A DNA stretch of 41,167 nt from an uncultured Oscillibacter sp. (GCA_910585165.1 CAJUBX010000010.1:1-41167); one strand, 5' to 3'. Shown: positions 11,425 through 19,612, numbered from the stretch's first letter. Notes: a model not told the origin generated them from the letters alone. Numbers and translations are program-made.

Positions 11425-12192
11425 ATGGCGAAAGAGCAGGTTTCCAGCATACTCCGTGCGATTCAGATTTTGGAGTGTTTTACGGACGGAGAAACGGAAT
11501 GGACGCTGAAAGCCCTGGTGGATCGGCTGGGCCTGCCCACCACCACGGTGTTCCGGCAGGTTTCCACGCTGGCCAGCCGGCAGTATCTGGTGCAGGATCC
11601 CGTCCGCAAAAGCTATCAGGTGGGCCCGCGGCTGATGATGCTGGCCAGTTCCATTTTAAGCCGGTCGGATCTGCGCCGTTTGGCCCGGCCGGAATTGGAA
11701 CATCTCAGTGAGGCCGTGCAGGAGACCATCAACCTCAGCATCCTGCTGGAGCATGACATCTTCTACCTGGACAAGGTGGAGACGCACCGTTCCATTGTCT
11801 GCAATACCCGGATTGGAAGCCGGGCCCCCGCTTACGCCACCAGCTGCGGCAAGGTGATGCTGGCCAACCTGGGCGCGGCGGATATGGACTGTTTCTGCCG
11901 CTGGATGGAAGCCCAGGCCAAACCGCTGACGGAGCGCACAATCACGGAGCCGGCTAAGCTGCTGGCGGAGCTGGAGGCGGCGCGGATACAGGGCTTTGCC
12001 ATGGACAACGGTGAAATTGAAAGGGGGCTTATCTGCTACGGCGCGCCGGTTTACAATATGGACGGGAAGGTGGCGGCGGCGGTCAGCATATCGGGACCGG
12101 AGTACCGCATGCAGGAGGAACGGCAGTTCATGATTAAAGAGGTGCAAAAGGCGGCCGCCAACATTTCCCGGCTGCTGGGCGGCGCGTTATAA
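11425..12192 (+). CDS. IclR-family transcriptional regulator 1
   Basis: The 255-residue protein has the IclR layout: an N-terminal winged helix-turn-helix (about residues 5-70, with SSILRAIQILECF and the recognition helix in LPTTTVFRQVSTL) and a C-terminal effector-binding domain (about 80-250) containing the family segment GSRAPAYATSCGKVMLA near 131-147. IclR proteins typically bind small organic acids and act mostly as repressors of catabolic operons. It is divergent from nifJ and upstream of the SDR-gntP-dehydratase-aldolase genes. The shared GGAAT/ATTCC operator in both leaders is its likely target. GGGAGCGGAGAG supplies the ribosome binding site. No clear promoter of its own is visible in 11315-11424. 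Confidence 0.9.
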   Translation: MAKEQVSSILRAIQILECFTDGETEWTLKALVDRLGLPTTTVFRQVSTLASRQYLVQDPVRKSYQVGPRLMMLASSILSRSDLRRLARPELEHLSEAVQETINLSILLEHDIFYLDKVETHRSIVCNTRIGSRAPAYATSCGKVMLANLGAADMDCFCRWMEAQAKPLTERTITEPAKLLAELEAARIQGFAMDNGEIERGLICYGAPVYNMDGKVAAAVSISGPEYRMQEERQFMIKEVQKAAANISRLLGGAL

Positions 12193-12227
12193 GCCCCGCT
12201 TCGCGGCAGCTCTATCCGCCGGGACTG

Positions 12228-12280
12228 GGTGGATTTGACTGGAAATCCGCCTTGACAGGCTTTCCCCAAAACGGTATCTT
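12228..12280 (+). promoter_or_regulatory. SDR gene promoter with upstream inverted repeat
   Basis: TTGACA (12252-12257), a 17-base spacer and TATCTT (12275-12280). Abutting the -35 box is a 9-bp inverted repeat with one mismatch, GGTGGATTT (12228-12236) and AAATCCGCC (12243-12251). Its placement suits a regulator acting at the -35 region. It does not match the GGAAT/ATTCC operator. Nearer the gene, GCCGCC pairs with GGCGGC around 12327-12355, just ahead of the ribosome binding site. Confidence 0.7.
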
Positions 12281-12370
12281 GAAAATTACCCGGGAACAAA
12301 TCCTACAGTTTTCCAATTTCAACACGCCGCCGGACCCTGGAAAAAGCGGCGGCAGGAAAGGAGTTAAAGT

Positions 12371-13177
12371 ATGGAGCGCACCTATTTGCAGTCCCTCTTT
12401 GGCCTGGAGGGAAAAACGATTTTGATCACCGGCGCCGCAGGAGGCATCGGCACCGCCATCAGCCGGGGGCTGGCCCGGGCCGGGGGAGAGGTGGTCCTGT
12501 GCGGCCGGACGGTGGAGAAGTGCGAGGCGCTGGCGGAATCCATCCGGGCGGAGGGCGGAAAGGCCGGGGCCTTCCGCCTGGACGTGGCCGACACGGACAG
12601 CGTCCAGCCCTGCGTGGACGAGGTCGTCCGCCGGTACGGCAAGATCGACGTTCTTTTTAACGTAGCGGGCGTCAACCGGCGGGAGGGGCTGCTGGATGTG
12701 GAGGAGGAGACCTACGACCGCATCATGGACATCAACCTCAAGGGCCTGTTTTTCGTGAGCCAGCGGGTGGCGCGGGAGATGTACAAGCGCAGGAGCGGCA
12801 GCATCGTCAATATCGGTTCCCACAACGACGAGGGAATGCTGGGCGGCTGTTCCGTATACGGCGCGGCCAAAAGCGGCGTGGTCGCCCTCACCCGCTCCAT
12901 GGCGGTGGAGTTCGCACAGTATGGTATCCGCTGCAACGCCATCAGCCCCGGACACATTTTGACGGAACTGACCAAAGTGACCTGGGAGCACCCGGCCCGC
13001 GCCCCCTGGCTGCGCCAGCGCATCGCCATGGAACGCCCCGGCGCGCCGGAGGAGCTGGTGGGCATGGCGGTTCTGCTGGCCTCGGACGCCTCGTCCTACA
13101 TGACCGGGCAGGCCTACCACATTGACGGCGGCTGCCTTTGCGGCGGGGCGCCCTGGGAGTACGACACCAATTACTAA
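12371..13177 (+). CDS. SDR-family NAD(P)-dependent oxidoreductase
   Basis: Classical short-chain dehydrogenase of 268 residues. It shows the dinucleotide-binding motif TGAAGGIG near residues 20-27, the structural NVAG motif near 97, and the catalytic set N (in MDINLKG), S (IGSHN) and Y-x-x-x-K (YGAAK). The substrate cannot be read from sequence, but the closest functional types by pattern are gluconate 5-dehydrogenase (IdnO/Gno-like), KduD-like and sugar-acid dehydrogenases. It lies between an IclR gene and a GntP permease, ahead of a dehydratase and an aldolase, so oxidation or reduction of a sugar acid or of a 2-keto-3-deoxy acid is likely. AAAGGAG precedes the ATG by eight bases. It has its own promoter at 12252. 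Confidence 0.9.
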   Translation: MERTYLQSLFGLEGKTILITGAAGGIGTAISRGLARAGGEVVLCGRTVEKCEALAESIRAEGGKAGAFRLDVADTDSVQPCVDEVVRRYGKIDVLFNVAGVNRREGLLDVEEETYDRIMDINLKGLFFVSQRVAREMYKRRSGSIVNIGSHNDEGMLGGCSVYGAAKSGVVALTRSMAVEFAQYGIRCNAISPGHILTELTKVTWEHPARAPWLRQRIAMERPGAPEELVGMAVLLASDASSYMTGQAYHIDGGCLCGGAPWEYDTNY

Positions 13178-13262
13178 TGCCCGGCATTGTGTGGATTTTC
13201 ACAATTTTGCAGAAATAAATTCGTTTAAACGCATAAAAAAACTGCCGAAAAATGATTCAGGC

Positions 13263-13291
13263 TTGACAGAATGGTAGAATGGCGGTATTGT
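13263..13291 (+). promoter_or_regulatory. gntP-dehydratase-aldolase promoter
   Basis: TTGACA (13263-13268), a 17-base spacer and TATTGT (13286-13291). It gives a long leader of about 260 bases that holds the operator at 13335-13359 and a perfect 7-bp hairpin with a GCAA tetraloop (CTGCGCC-GCAA-GGCGCAG, 13429-13446). Confidence 0.8.
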
Positions 13292-13334
13292 GAAATCAAC
13301 ATCCCGGCAAGCAAATTTTTTAAAGCCGTATGCT

Positions 13335-13359
13335 GGAATTTTATTCCGCCATACGGAAT
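13335..13359 (+). promoter_or_regulatory. Three-half-site operator in the gntP leader
   Basis: GGAAT (13335-13339), N3, ATTCC (13343-13347), N7, GGAAT (13355-13359). Spacing and orientation relative to the gene are identical to the nifJ-leader site at 11209-11233, and the distance from the predicted transcription start (about +37 to +61) is similar. A role as IclR repressor site is inferred. Confidence 0.65.
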
Positions 13360-13559
13360 TCGGGAGACCGCCGCCAGCCGGCACATAGAATTTCACCGTT
13401 TGCCCCTGCGGAAATTGAAACCTGCGTCCTGCGCCGCAAGGCGCAGAATTTTGGGAGCATGGGAGGGCTTCGTCAGAACGCAGCACGTATTCCGCCGTGT
13501 CTTTGCCGGGAGGAACGCGCATGTCCGAATTGTGAATTTTAGGAAGGAGCATTGAAGCT

Positions 13560-14993
13560 ATGTCTGCAATTGGATTTTTGATCCTTCTGATTCTCGCCAT
13601 CGCCCTTTTGATGGTGCTGATTATGAAGGTTAAGCTGCATCCCACCTTCGCGCTGTTTGCCACGGCCCTGGTAATGGGCGTGGTGATGGGCTTTTTTGAA
13701 TCGGAGGGCTTCTCCATTTCGGAGGTCCTGGCCCTCATCAGCAACGGCTTCGGCAGCACCCTGGGCAGCATGGGTATTCCCATCATGCTGGGCGCGATTC
13801 TGGCCATGGGCGTGCAGGATACCGGCGCGGCGAAGTCCATCGCCAATTTCTTCATCCGCCTGTTCCGGGGCAAGAACCTGGAGCTTGCCCCCGCGCTGAC
13901 GGCGTACATCGTTTCCATTCCGGTCTTCGGCGATATTACCACGATTCTGACCTCCAACATCGCCAACGTCCTGTCCAAGCGCAAGCATATCTCCATGGGC
14001 AAAATGGCCGCCTTCACCCAGACCGGACTGAACCTGACCCACGCAATGGTTCCGCCCACCCCGGGCATTCTGGCCGTCACCATCCTGCTGGGCGCGGACC
14101 TGGGCCTGGTCATCGGCTGGGGCGTGGCGGTTTCCATCGTCGGTTTCCTGCTGACCTGGCTGGTTCTGCGGAAGTGGACCGACAAGGAGTGGATTGAGCC
14201 CCTGCCCGAAGTGGCCGGAGAGATTGAGGAGACGAAGTCCGATGACGTGAAGGACATCCTCATCACCGGCGACGACCTGCCCGGCACGCTTCCCGCCTTC
14301 CTGACCATCCTGATCCCTGTCGTGCTCATCGCGGGCAGCTCCTTCCTGAAAATGGCCGTGGCCGAGGGAAGCTCTCTGTACACGCTTGCCAACATCTTCG
14401 GCGACAAGGTTGTGGCACTGAGCCTGGGCCTGATCTACACCATGTTCCTGGCCTGCTCCCACAAAAATTCCGTCCGCAAGAGCAACCGGGACACCACCGG
14501 CAAGGACCCCCAGAATTTCAGCGAAATCGTCCTGAACAGCTGGATTGCCCGGGGCCTGGAAGTGGCCTTGTCCGCGCTTTTGATCACAGGCATGGGCGGA
14601 GCCCTGGCCAACGTCATCAAGGCCGCCCCCGCCATCAACGACCTGGCCGGCCTGATTGAGAACTCCGGCGTTCCCGGCCTGCTGATCCCGTTCCTGATTG
14701 GCGGCATCATGTTCACTGCGGTGGGATCCATGACCACGGGCGGCATGACCGCCGCCGGCGTGGTGGGCCCGATGATGGGCATTCTGGGCCTGACTCCCGT
14801 GTCTACCGTCCTGGCCATCGGCGCGGGCACCATGATCTTCAACCATGTGAACAACTCCGGCTTCTGGGTGATCAGCCGCTTCTTCAACCTGGACCTGAAG
14901 CAGGGCCTGAAGTATATCACGCTTCCCGATTTGGTGGCCGGCGTGTTCTGCTTCATCCTGGTGGCCCTCGGCGCTGCGGTGCACCTGTTCTAA
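13560..14993 (+). CDS. GntP-family gluconate/sugar-acid permease
   Basis: Inner-membrane proton symporter of the GntP family, 477 residues with about 12-14 hydrophobic segments throughout. It starts with a membrane helix (residues 4-23) and has the family-like stretches GSTLGSMGIPIMLGA and IPVFGDITTILTSNIA, plus the segment LNLTHAMVPPTPGIL near 155-170, which is strongly conserved in gluconate permeases. Family members import gluconate, idonate, galactonate and similar acids. It shares a promoter with a dehydratase and a KDG-type aldolase gene downstream, so it most likely brings in their sugar-acid substrate. GGAAGGAGC lies about ten bases before the start. Confidence 0.93.
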   Translation: MSAIGFLILLILAIALLMVLIMKVKLHPTFALFATALVMGVVMGFFESEGFSISEVLALISNGFGSTLGSMGIPIMLGAILAMGVQDTGAAKSIANFFIRLFRGKNLELAPALTAYIVSIPVFGDITTILTSNIANVLSKRKHISMGKMAAFTQTGLNLTHAMVPPTPGILAVTILLGADLGLVIGWGVAVSIVGFLLTWLVLRKWTDKEWIEPLPEVAGEIEETKSDDVKDILITGDDLPGTLPAFLTILIPVVLIAGSSFLKMAVAEGSSLYTLANIFGDKVVALSLGLIYTMFLACSHKNSVRKSNRDTTGKDPQNFSEIVLNSWIARGLEVALSALLITGMGGALANVIKAAPAINDLAGLIENSGVPGLLIPFLIGGIMFTAVGSMTTGGMTAAGVVGPMMGILGLTPVSTVLAIGAGTMIFNHVNNSGFWVISRFFNLDLKQGLKYITLPDLVAGVFCFILVALGAAVHLF

Positions 14994-15041
14994 GAAACCA
15001 TACAATTGCAAAGAGGCTGAGCGGGCTCTTTGTCCGCAGAG

Positions 15042-15079
15042 GGGCCTGCTGCTTGCTGGTGTAGCAGGCGGTGGGCCCT
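15042..15079 (+). terminator. Intercistronic hairpin between gntP and dehydratase gene
   Basis: GCCTGCT (15044-15050) pairs with AGCAGGC (15063-15069), with GGGCC-type bases able to extend the stem; a short T-rich stretch follows about 15 bases later. An earlier AAAGAG..CTCTTT stem lies at 15010-15031. It may be a partial terminator or a processing and stability hairpin that lowers expression of the downstream genes relative to the permease. Confidence 0.4.
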
Positions 15080-15121
15080 TCATTCATTTTTCCCGCTATT
15101 ATTTCATAAGGAGGACTCATT

Positions 15122-16843
15122 ATGAAGCAAAGAAGCGCAAAGGAACGTCTGCTCTGGGCCCAGTTTGACGCCCTGGAGATGGGCACCGGCTGGGACGACC
15201 AGGACATTACCCGTCCGCAGATCATGGTGGAGAGCGTGTACGGCGACTCCCATCCCGGAAGCTATCACTTGAACCAGATGGCCGAGCAGGCGGTGTACGG
15301 CGTTTATGAGCGGGGAGGAAAGCCCGCCAAATACTATGCCACCGACATCTGCGACGGCTGCGCCCAGGGGCATGACGGCATGAACGTGGTGCTGGCCTCC
15401 CGGGAGGCCATCGCCAACATGGTGGAGGTTCACGCCTCTGCGGTGCCCTGGGACGGCATCATTCTCGCCTCCAGCTGCGACAAGTCCATTCCCGCCCACT
15501 TGAAGGCGGCGGCCCGCATGGACATTCCCACCATCTTCATGCCCGGCGGCTCCATGCGGCCCGGACCCAACCAGACCACCTCCCTGGTGGCCGGGGACAT
15601 CTCCCTGCGCCAGAAGCGCAAGGACGCCATTACCGACCAGGAGGTCCGGGATTATAAGCTGACGGGCTGCCCCTCCGTGGGAGCCTGCACCTTCCTGGGC
15701 ACCGCCTCCACGATGCAGTGTGTGGCCGAGGCCCTGGGCATGACGCTGCCCGGTGCGGCCCTGGTGCCCGCCACCATGCGGGACATCCTCCAGTACGCCC
15801 GGTACGCGGGGCGGAAAATCATGGAGCTGGCGGAAAAAGGCATTACCCCCAGCCAGATTATGACCCCCGCCGCCTTCCGCAACGCTATCGTAATCCACAG
15901 CGCCATCGGCGGGTCCACCAACGCCACCATTCACCTGCCCTCCATCGCGCGGGAGCTGGGCTATGACCTGCCCATCGACCTCTTTGACGAGATTAACCAT
16001 CAGGTTCCCCACCTTGGGAACATCAACCCCTCGGGCCAGCACCTGACGGAGTCCTTCTGGTTCGCCGGAGGCGTGCCCATGGTGCAGTGGATGCTGCGGG
16101 ATATGCTGGATTTGAGCGTGATGACCGTCACGGGCAAAACCCTGGGAGAAAACCTGGAGGATTTGCAGAAGGACAACTGGTTCGACCGGAACCTGGGGTA
16201 TCTTGCCAACTACGGCCTGACCCGGGACCAGGTGATTTTCCCGGTGGAAAAGGCCCCGGAAAAGGGCTCTGTGGCGATTTTGAAGGGCAATATTGCCCCC
16301 GAGGGCAGCGTGCTGAAATACTCCGCCTGCGCCATGGACCAGCGGGAGGTGGTCAATGCCCGGGCCCGGGTGTTCAACCACGAGGAAGCCGCCCACGCCG
16401 CCGTGGTCAACAACGAGATTGCTCCCGGAGAGGTTATCATCATCCGTTACGAGGGTCCCCGGGGCTGCGGCATGCCGGAGATGCTGATGACTACCGAGGC
16501 GATTGTCTGCGACGAGCGGATCAACGGCTCCGTGGCCTTGATTACGGACGGCCGATTCTCCGGCGCCACCCGGGGCGCCGCCATCGGCCATGTCAGCCCC
16601 GAGGCGGCTGTAGGCGGGCCCATCGCCTTTATCGAGGACGGGGACCTTATCTCCTACAGCGTGGAAAACCGCACCATCAACATGACCGGAATCCACGGAA
16701 AGCCCTGCACCGCCGAGGAGGCCGCCCGCGTTCTGGAGGAGCGCGCCAAGGCGGGCATCCAGCCCAAGGAAAAGCGCAAGGGCTTCTATAAAATGTACAC
16801 CGACCACGCCCTGTCCGCCATGAAGGGCGCGGGCCTGGAATAA
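15122..16843 (+). CDS. IlvD/Edd-family sugar-acid dehydratase 1
   Basis: Iron-sulfur dehydratase of 573 residues that removes water from a 2,3-dihydroxy acid to leave a 2-keto-3-deoxy acid. The likely cluster cysteines are C77 (DICDG), C119 (SSCDKS) and C189 (GCPSVGACT). The CDG context of the first is like 6-phosphogluconate dehydratase (Edd) rather than the [2Fe-2S] IlvD type, so a [4Fe-4S] cluster is plausible. The C-terminal swivel domain shows GCGMPEM and ITDGRFSGATRG near 479 and 460-500. It lies between a GntP permease and an HpcH/HpaI aldolase gene, which argues for an aldonate dehydratase of a sugar-acid pathway and not branched-chain amino-acid synthesis. AAGGAGG precedes the ATG. 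Confidence 0.92.
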   Translation: MKQRSAKERLLWAQFDALEMGTGWDDQDITRPQIMVESVYGDSHPGSYHLNQMAEQAVYGVYERGGKPAKYYATDICDGCAQGHDGMNVVLASREAIANMVEVHASAVPWDGIILASSCDKSIPAHLKAAARMDIPTIFMPGGSMRPGPNQTTSLVAGDISLRQKRKDAITDQEVRDYKLTGCPSVGACTFLGTASTMQCVAEALGMTLPGAALVPATMRDILQYARYAGRKIMELAEKGITPSQIMTPAAFRNAIVIHSAIGGSTNATIHLPSIARELGYDLPIDLFDEINHQVPHLGNINPSGQHLTESFWFAGGVPMVQWMLRDMLDLSVMTVTGKTLGENLEDLQKDNWFDRNLGYLANYGLTRDQVIFPVEKAPEKGSVAILKGNIAPEGSVLKYSACAMDQREVVNARARVFNHEEAAHAAVVNNEIAPGEVIIIRYEGPRGCGMPEMLMTTEAIVCDERINGSVALITDGRFSGATRGAAIGHVSPEAAVGGPIAFIEDGDLISYSVENRTINMTGIHGKPCTAEEAARVLEERAKAGIQPKEKRKGFYKMYTDHALSAMKGAGLE

Positions 16844-16876
16844 CCGTTTGCTTCGGAAAGGAGAAATGAGGCTGTG

Positions 16877-17665
16877 ATGAGTTCACCGAATATGCCGACC
16901 ATGGACAGCGTGGCGAAGTTTAAGGCCGCGCTGAACTCGGAGCGGGGCGCGCTGGGCCCCTTTATGATCACCTCCGATCCCGCTTTTGTGGAGGCCGCCG
17001 GGCATGCCGGATACGATTTTGCGCTGCTGGATATGGAGCACGGCCCCGGCAGCTTCCAAAACCTGCAAAATCTGATCCGCGCCGCCAATGTGGCGGGGGT
17101 CTGCCCGGTGGTCCGGGTTCCCCGGGGAACGGATATCTGGATTGACCGGGCCCTGGACGTAGGGGCCGGGGCGGTTCTGATCCCTCAGATTGACACCGCC
17201 GAGCAGGCCAGGGCCGTGGTGTCCGCCGCCAAGTTCTCCCCGGCGGGCAGCCGGGGCACCTGCCGCTTTGTGCGCTCCGCGTGTTACGGCGCGCTTCCCG
17301 GAAGCGAGTATTTTTCCAAGGCCCAGGAGACCGTGGTCATCATTCAGGCCGAGGGCCGGAAGGCCGTGGAGAATTTGGATGAAATCCTGGACGTTCCCGG
17401 CATTGACGTAATCTTTGTGGGCCCCTATGACCTCTCCAGTTCCTTGGGCCATGTGGGGGAGATCGACCACCCGGAGGTCGTCGAGTGCATCAAGCAGATC
17501 ATTGCCAAGGCCAACGCCAAGGGCGTAAAGCTGGGCTGCTTCGCTGACACGGTGGAGGGCGGCAAAAAGTGGCGGGATCTTGGCGTAAAGTTCATCGGCT
17601 ATTCCTGCGACACCTATCTGTTCTATCAAAAGGCCAGGATGGACGTGGAGGCGTTTTCCAAATAA
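16877..17665 (+). CDS. HpcH/HpaI-family class II aldolase (2-keto-3-deoxy acid aldolase)
   Basis: Metal-dependent aldolase of about 262 residues that splits a 2-keto-3-deoxy acid into pyruvate and an aldehyde. The family motifs are present: LLDMEHG near residue 52 with the catalytic histidine, VVRVPRG near 76 with the pyruvate-binding arginine, IIQAEG near 155 with the metal-binding glutamate, and FVGPYDLSSSLG near 180 with the metal-binding aspartate. Relatives include RhmA, GarL and HpaI; which substrate applies here is open. GAGG five bases before ATG 16877 supports that start, with GTG at 16874 as an alternative. It ends the permease-dehydratase-aldolase operon and is followed by a terminator. 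The pyruvate formed would feed the co-regulated NifJ. Confidence 0.92.
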   Translation: MSSPNMPTMDSVAKFKAALNSERGALGPFMITSDPAFVEAAGHAGYDFALLDMEHGPGSFQNLQNLIRAANVAGVCPVVRVPRGTDIWIDRALDVGAGAVLIPQIDTAEQARAVVSAAKFSPAGSRGTCRFVRSACYGALPGSEYFSKAQETVVIIQAEGRKAVENLDEILDVPGIDVIFVGPYDLSSSLGHVGEIDHPEVVECIKQIIAKANAKGVKLGCFADTVEGGKKWRDLGVKFIGYSCDTYLFYQKARMDVEAFSK

Positions 17666-17752
17666 GCCGCCGGACAATCTGGAAAAAGCGCCTGCGCAGC
17701 AAAGAGAGAAGTTTTGGATAAACCCATACAGTAGCCGTCCCTGAGACGGAGA

Positions 17753-17827
17753 AAACCCCTTAAGGGGCCCGGAGGATTTGCCGTGCGCAATTCCTTCCAC
17801 GGGCTGTTCCTTAAGGGGTTTGCTTTT
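17753..17827 (+). terminator. Long-stem terminator of the sugar-acid operon
   Basis: AAACCCCTTAAGG (17753-17765) pairs perfectly with CCTTAAGGGGTTT (17809-17821), enclosing about 43 bases that include a further GCCCG..CGGGC pairing, followed by TGC and a run of six T. The base of the stem and the T-run are typical of an intrinsic terminator, but the large structured loop is not; a small RNA or regulated terminator is possible. Confidence 0.7.
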
Positions 17828-17938
17828 TTCGTCCCTGGCCTGCGCGTTATAAACGGGGTGAAATCTTCCCCCGCTCCGGCCCGAAAAGTCAAAGGGCGGC
17901 GGGGCGGCAATCGGGGGGACAAAGACCATAAAAAATAG

Positions 17939-18001
17939 TTAAGCTACTTGACATTCGGACCGGGCAAGAGTATAATATGGTATAAAAGTTAAGGAGCTTA
18001 A
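17939..18001 (+). promoter_or_regulatory. Consensus eamA promoter flanked by TTAAG-N3-CTTAA palindromes
   Basis: TTGACA (17948-17953), 17 bases, TATAAT (17971-17976): a perfect sigma-A-type promoter. A perfect palindrome TTAAG-GAG-CTTAA (17989-18001) lies just after the predicted start of transcription, and a one-mismatch version TTAAG-CTA-CTTGA (17939-17951) overlaps the -35 box. Such a strong promoter clamped by two sites implies tight repression. The site form, a short gapped palindrome, fits a MarR-family dimer; a marR gene lies convergently downstream of eamA. The perfect form recurs at 29843 and 34722. Confidence 0.8.
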
Positions 18002-18077
18002 TATTAACGGGAAATTTTGGGAGGGCCTGTCTGGAAGGGGAGGGCTGCAAACGGTTTCCCGGGAGAGGCGGGGTTTT

Positions 18078-18992
18078 TTGAAAAAGACATACTTCTCTTT
18101 AATAATCGCCTACATCATATGGATGTTCGCGATTCCCTTCTGGAAGCTGTTTACGGGCTATCCCAGCTTCTACATCCTCAATATCCGGTTTATCAGCAGC
18201 AGTATTTTCATGCTGGTATTTTTGGCGGTCCAGGGAGAGCTGCGGGAGTTCTTTGGCCATTTTCGAAAAAGGAAGAACCTGCTCGTCTTCCTCTGCGCCG
18301 GAGCGGCCCTTTACGGAAACTGGCTTTGCAATACGGTTGCGCCCATGATCGACCAGCTGGTAGAGGTGAGCATTGGCCAGTATCTCAGTCCGATTATGCT
18401 GATCTTCCTGGGAAGCCTGATCTTCCGGGAGAAGCTGAGTCCCATTCAATGGGTTTCCTCCCTTCTGGCGGTTTCGGGCCTGCTGGTGATCTTGATTTCC
18501 TACGGCTCCATTCCCTGGATTATCCTGCTGGTGTCCTCCACCTTCTTTGTGCTGACGGCACTTTTAAAGGGTACGTCTGTGCCCGCGGCGCATATGACCG
18601 CAGCGCAGCTGCTGATGCTGGACCCGCTGGCGGTGTGCCTGGCGCTGCGCTATGAGGCGGCGGGCCAGGGGTTTTACGGCCCGGGCGCCGGCCCGGCACA
18701 GTGGCTTTCTCCCATTGCCATTGCCTGCGTGAGCATTGTCCCGATGCTGCTTTTCAACAAAGCCGTCAAAAAGCTGCCGTCCATCACCGTGGGGTTTTTT
18801 CAATACCTGGGGCCCACCCTCTCCATGGTCATGGGAGTGTTCGTCTACCATGAGGAACTGGACGTAAGCAAGCTCCTGGCCCTCGCCCTGATATGGCTGG
18901 GGATCGCCATCTATATCTTCTCCCAGATTCAGGAGGAAAAGGCTTCCGCCGCTTCCAGGGCCGGCGAGCAAACCGGATCAAATCAAATGTAA
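18078..18992 (+). CDS. EamA/RarD-like DMT-superfamily transporter 1
   Basis: Ten-helix membrane transporter of the drug/metabolite superfamily, 304 residues. Hydrophobic segments are spread evenly, with the two EamA halves at about 5-140 and 150-285; the second half ends in the typical FFQYLGPTLSMVMGVFVYHEEL and LIWLGIAIYIFS segments. The beginning resembles RarD proteins. The start is TTG, chosen because GGGAGAGG lies about nine bases upstream and the next residues form the first helix. The substrate is unknown; DMT members commonly export amino acids or metabolites. The last residues (from GEQTGSNQM) are encoded by a dispersed repeat that runs past the stop codon. It has a strong, apparently repressed promoter of its own. 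Confidence 0.88.
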   Translation: MKKTYFSLIIAYIIWMFAIPFWKLFTGYPSFYILNIRFISSSIFMLVFLAVQGELREFFGHFRKRKNLLVFLCAGAALYGNWLCNTVAPMIDQLVEVSIGQYLSPIMLIFLGSLIFREKLSPIQWVSSLLAVSGLLVILISYGSIPWIILLVSSTFFVLTALLKGTSVPAAHMTAAQLLMLDPLAVCLALRYEAAGQGFYGPGAGPAQWLSPIAIACVSIVPMLLFNKAVKKLPSITVGFFQYLGPTLSMVMGVFVYHEELDVSKLLALALIWLGIAIYIFSQIQEEKASAASRAGEQTGSNQM

Positions 18993-19022
18993 TATTTCCG
19001 AATTTTAATGCGGAAATATTAC
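18963..19022 (+). repeat. Dispersed repeat family 2, copy C (partial)
   Basis: Matches the right-hand half of the repeat seen at 22754-22884 and 27353-27475: the GCAAAACGG-like segment, ATCAAATCAAATG, then a hairpin. Here the hairpin is a perfect 12-bp inverted repeat (18989-19000 with 19011-19022). It supplies the last ten codons of the upstream transporter gene, and the stop codon lies in the hairpin stem. Confidence 0.75.
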
Positions 19023-19025
19023 AAA

Positions 19026-19047
19026 GCCCGCCGTCTGACCGGCGGGC
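19026..19047 (-). terminator. Hairpin terminator downstream of marR
   Basis: GCCCGCCG (19026-19033) pairs with CGGCGGGC (19040-19047) around a six-base loop. On the minus strand a T-rich stretch follows, so it can end the marR transcript; together with the repeat hairpin next to it, it may also stop eamA transcripts. Confidence 0.55.
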
Positions 19048-19080
19048 GGTTGCCCAGGGACGCGGCAAAAGAGGCGCGTA

Positions 19081-19548
19081 TCAGAACCGCGCCTCATAGC
19101 TCTCCCGCAGGGCGTGCAAAAGCAAGGAAGTTCCCGCCAGCCGCTGCTGCTCCGGGGCGGAGCTCATCCGCTCCCAGAGCTCGGCAAACAGCTGCTCGTC
19201 CACCTCTTTGTGGTATTTCGTGATTTTCTTCCCTTCCTCGGTCAGCTTCAGGACAATTTCCCTGCGGCTGGACTCGCCGGGAGTCTTTTCCACAAGCCCC
19301 TTCTTATGGATGCGGGTGACGATTTGGCTGATGGCGCTCTTTGTTTTCTTCTCGTGGTTTGCCAGCTCCGTGACTCCCGTGATTCCCTCCTCGATATGGC
19401 GCATCAGATGCACCTCGGCAGGGTAAAGGGGTACGTCGCTCTCATAATAGCGGGACATTCCCTGATAGAGGGAGATCAGCTCCAAAAGCTCACGAATCTC
19501 ACTGGCGAATTTCCGAAACTCAGGGCTGTCGTTTTTTCTCTGCTCCAT
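19081..19548 (-). CDS. MarR-family transcriptional regulator
   Basis: The 155-residue protein has the MarR winged-helix fold pattern: a helical N-terminus used for dimer formation, a DNA-binding region at about residues 48-100 (VTELANHEKKTKSAISQIVTRI helix-turn-helix, then the wing KKGLVEKTPGESSRREIVLKLTEEG) and C-terminal dimer helices. MarR proteins are usually repressors released by small ligands. It is convergent with the DMT transporter gene, whose promoter is bracketed by short palindromes, and it precedes the opine dehydrogenase genes. It is the best local candidate for the TTAAG-N3-CTTAA sites. No copy of that palindrome is seen at its own promoter, so self-regulation through it is not supported. 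Confidence 0.9.
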   Translation of the reverse strand: MEQRKNDSPEFRKFASEIRELLELISLYQGMSRYYESDVPLYPAEVHLMRHIEEGITGVTELANHEKKTKSAISQIVTRIHKKGLVEKTPGESSRREIVLKLTEEGKKITKYHKEVDEQLFAELWERMSSAPEQQRLAGTSLLLHALRESYEARF

Positions 19549-19583
19549 AGCTCTCTCCTGTCATTTTTTAGAACTTTGATAGC

Positions 19584-19612
19584 AGTATACGGAAAATTTC
19601 AAAAAAAAGCAA
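19584..19612 (-). promoter_or_regulatory. marR promoter
   Basis: Minus-strand TATACT (19584-19589) preceded by 17 bases and TTGCTT (19607-19612). The -10 matches five of six positions, the -35 only three, so a weak promoter is likely. Confidence 0.5.
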
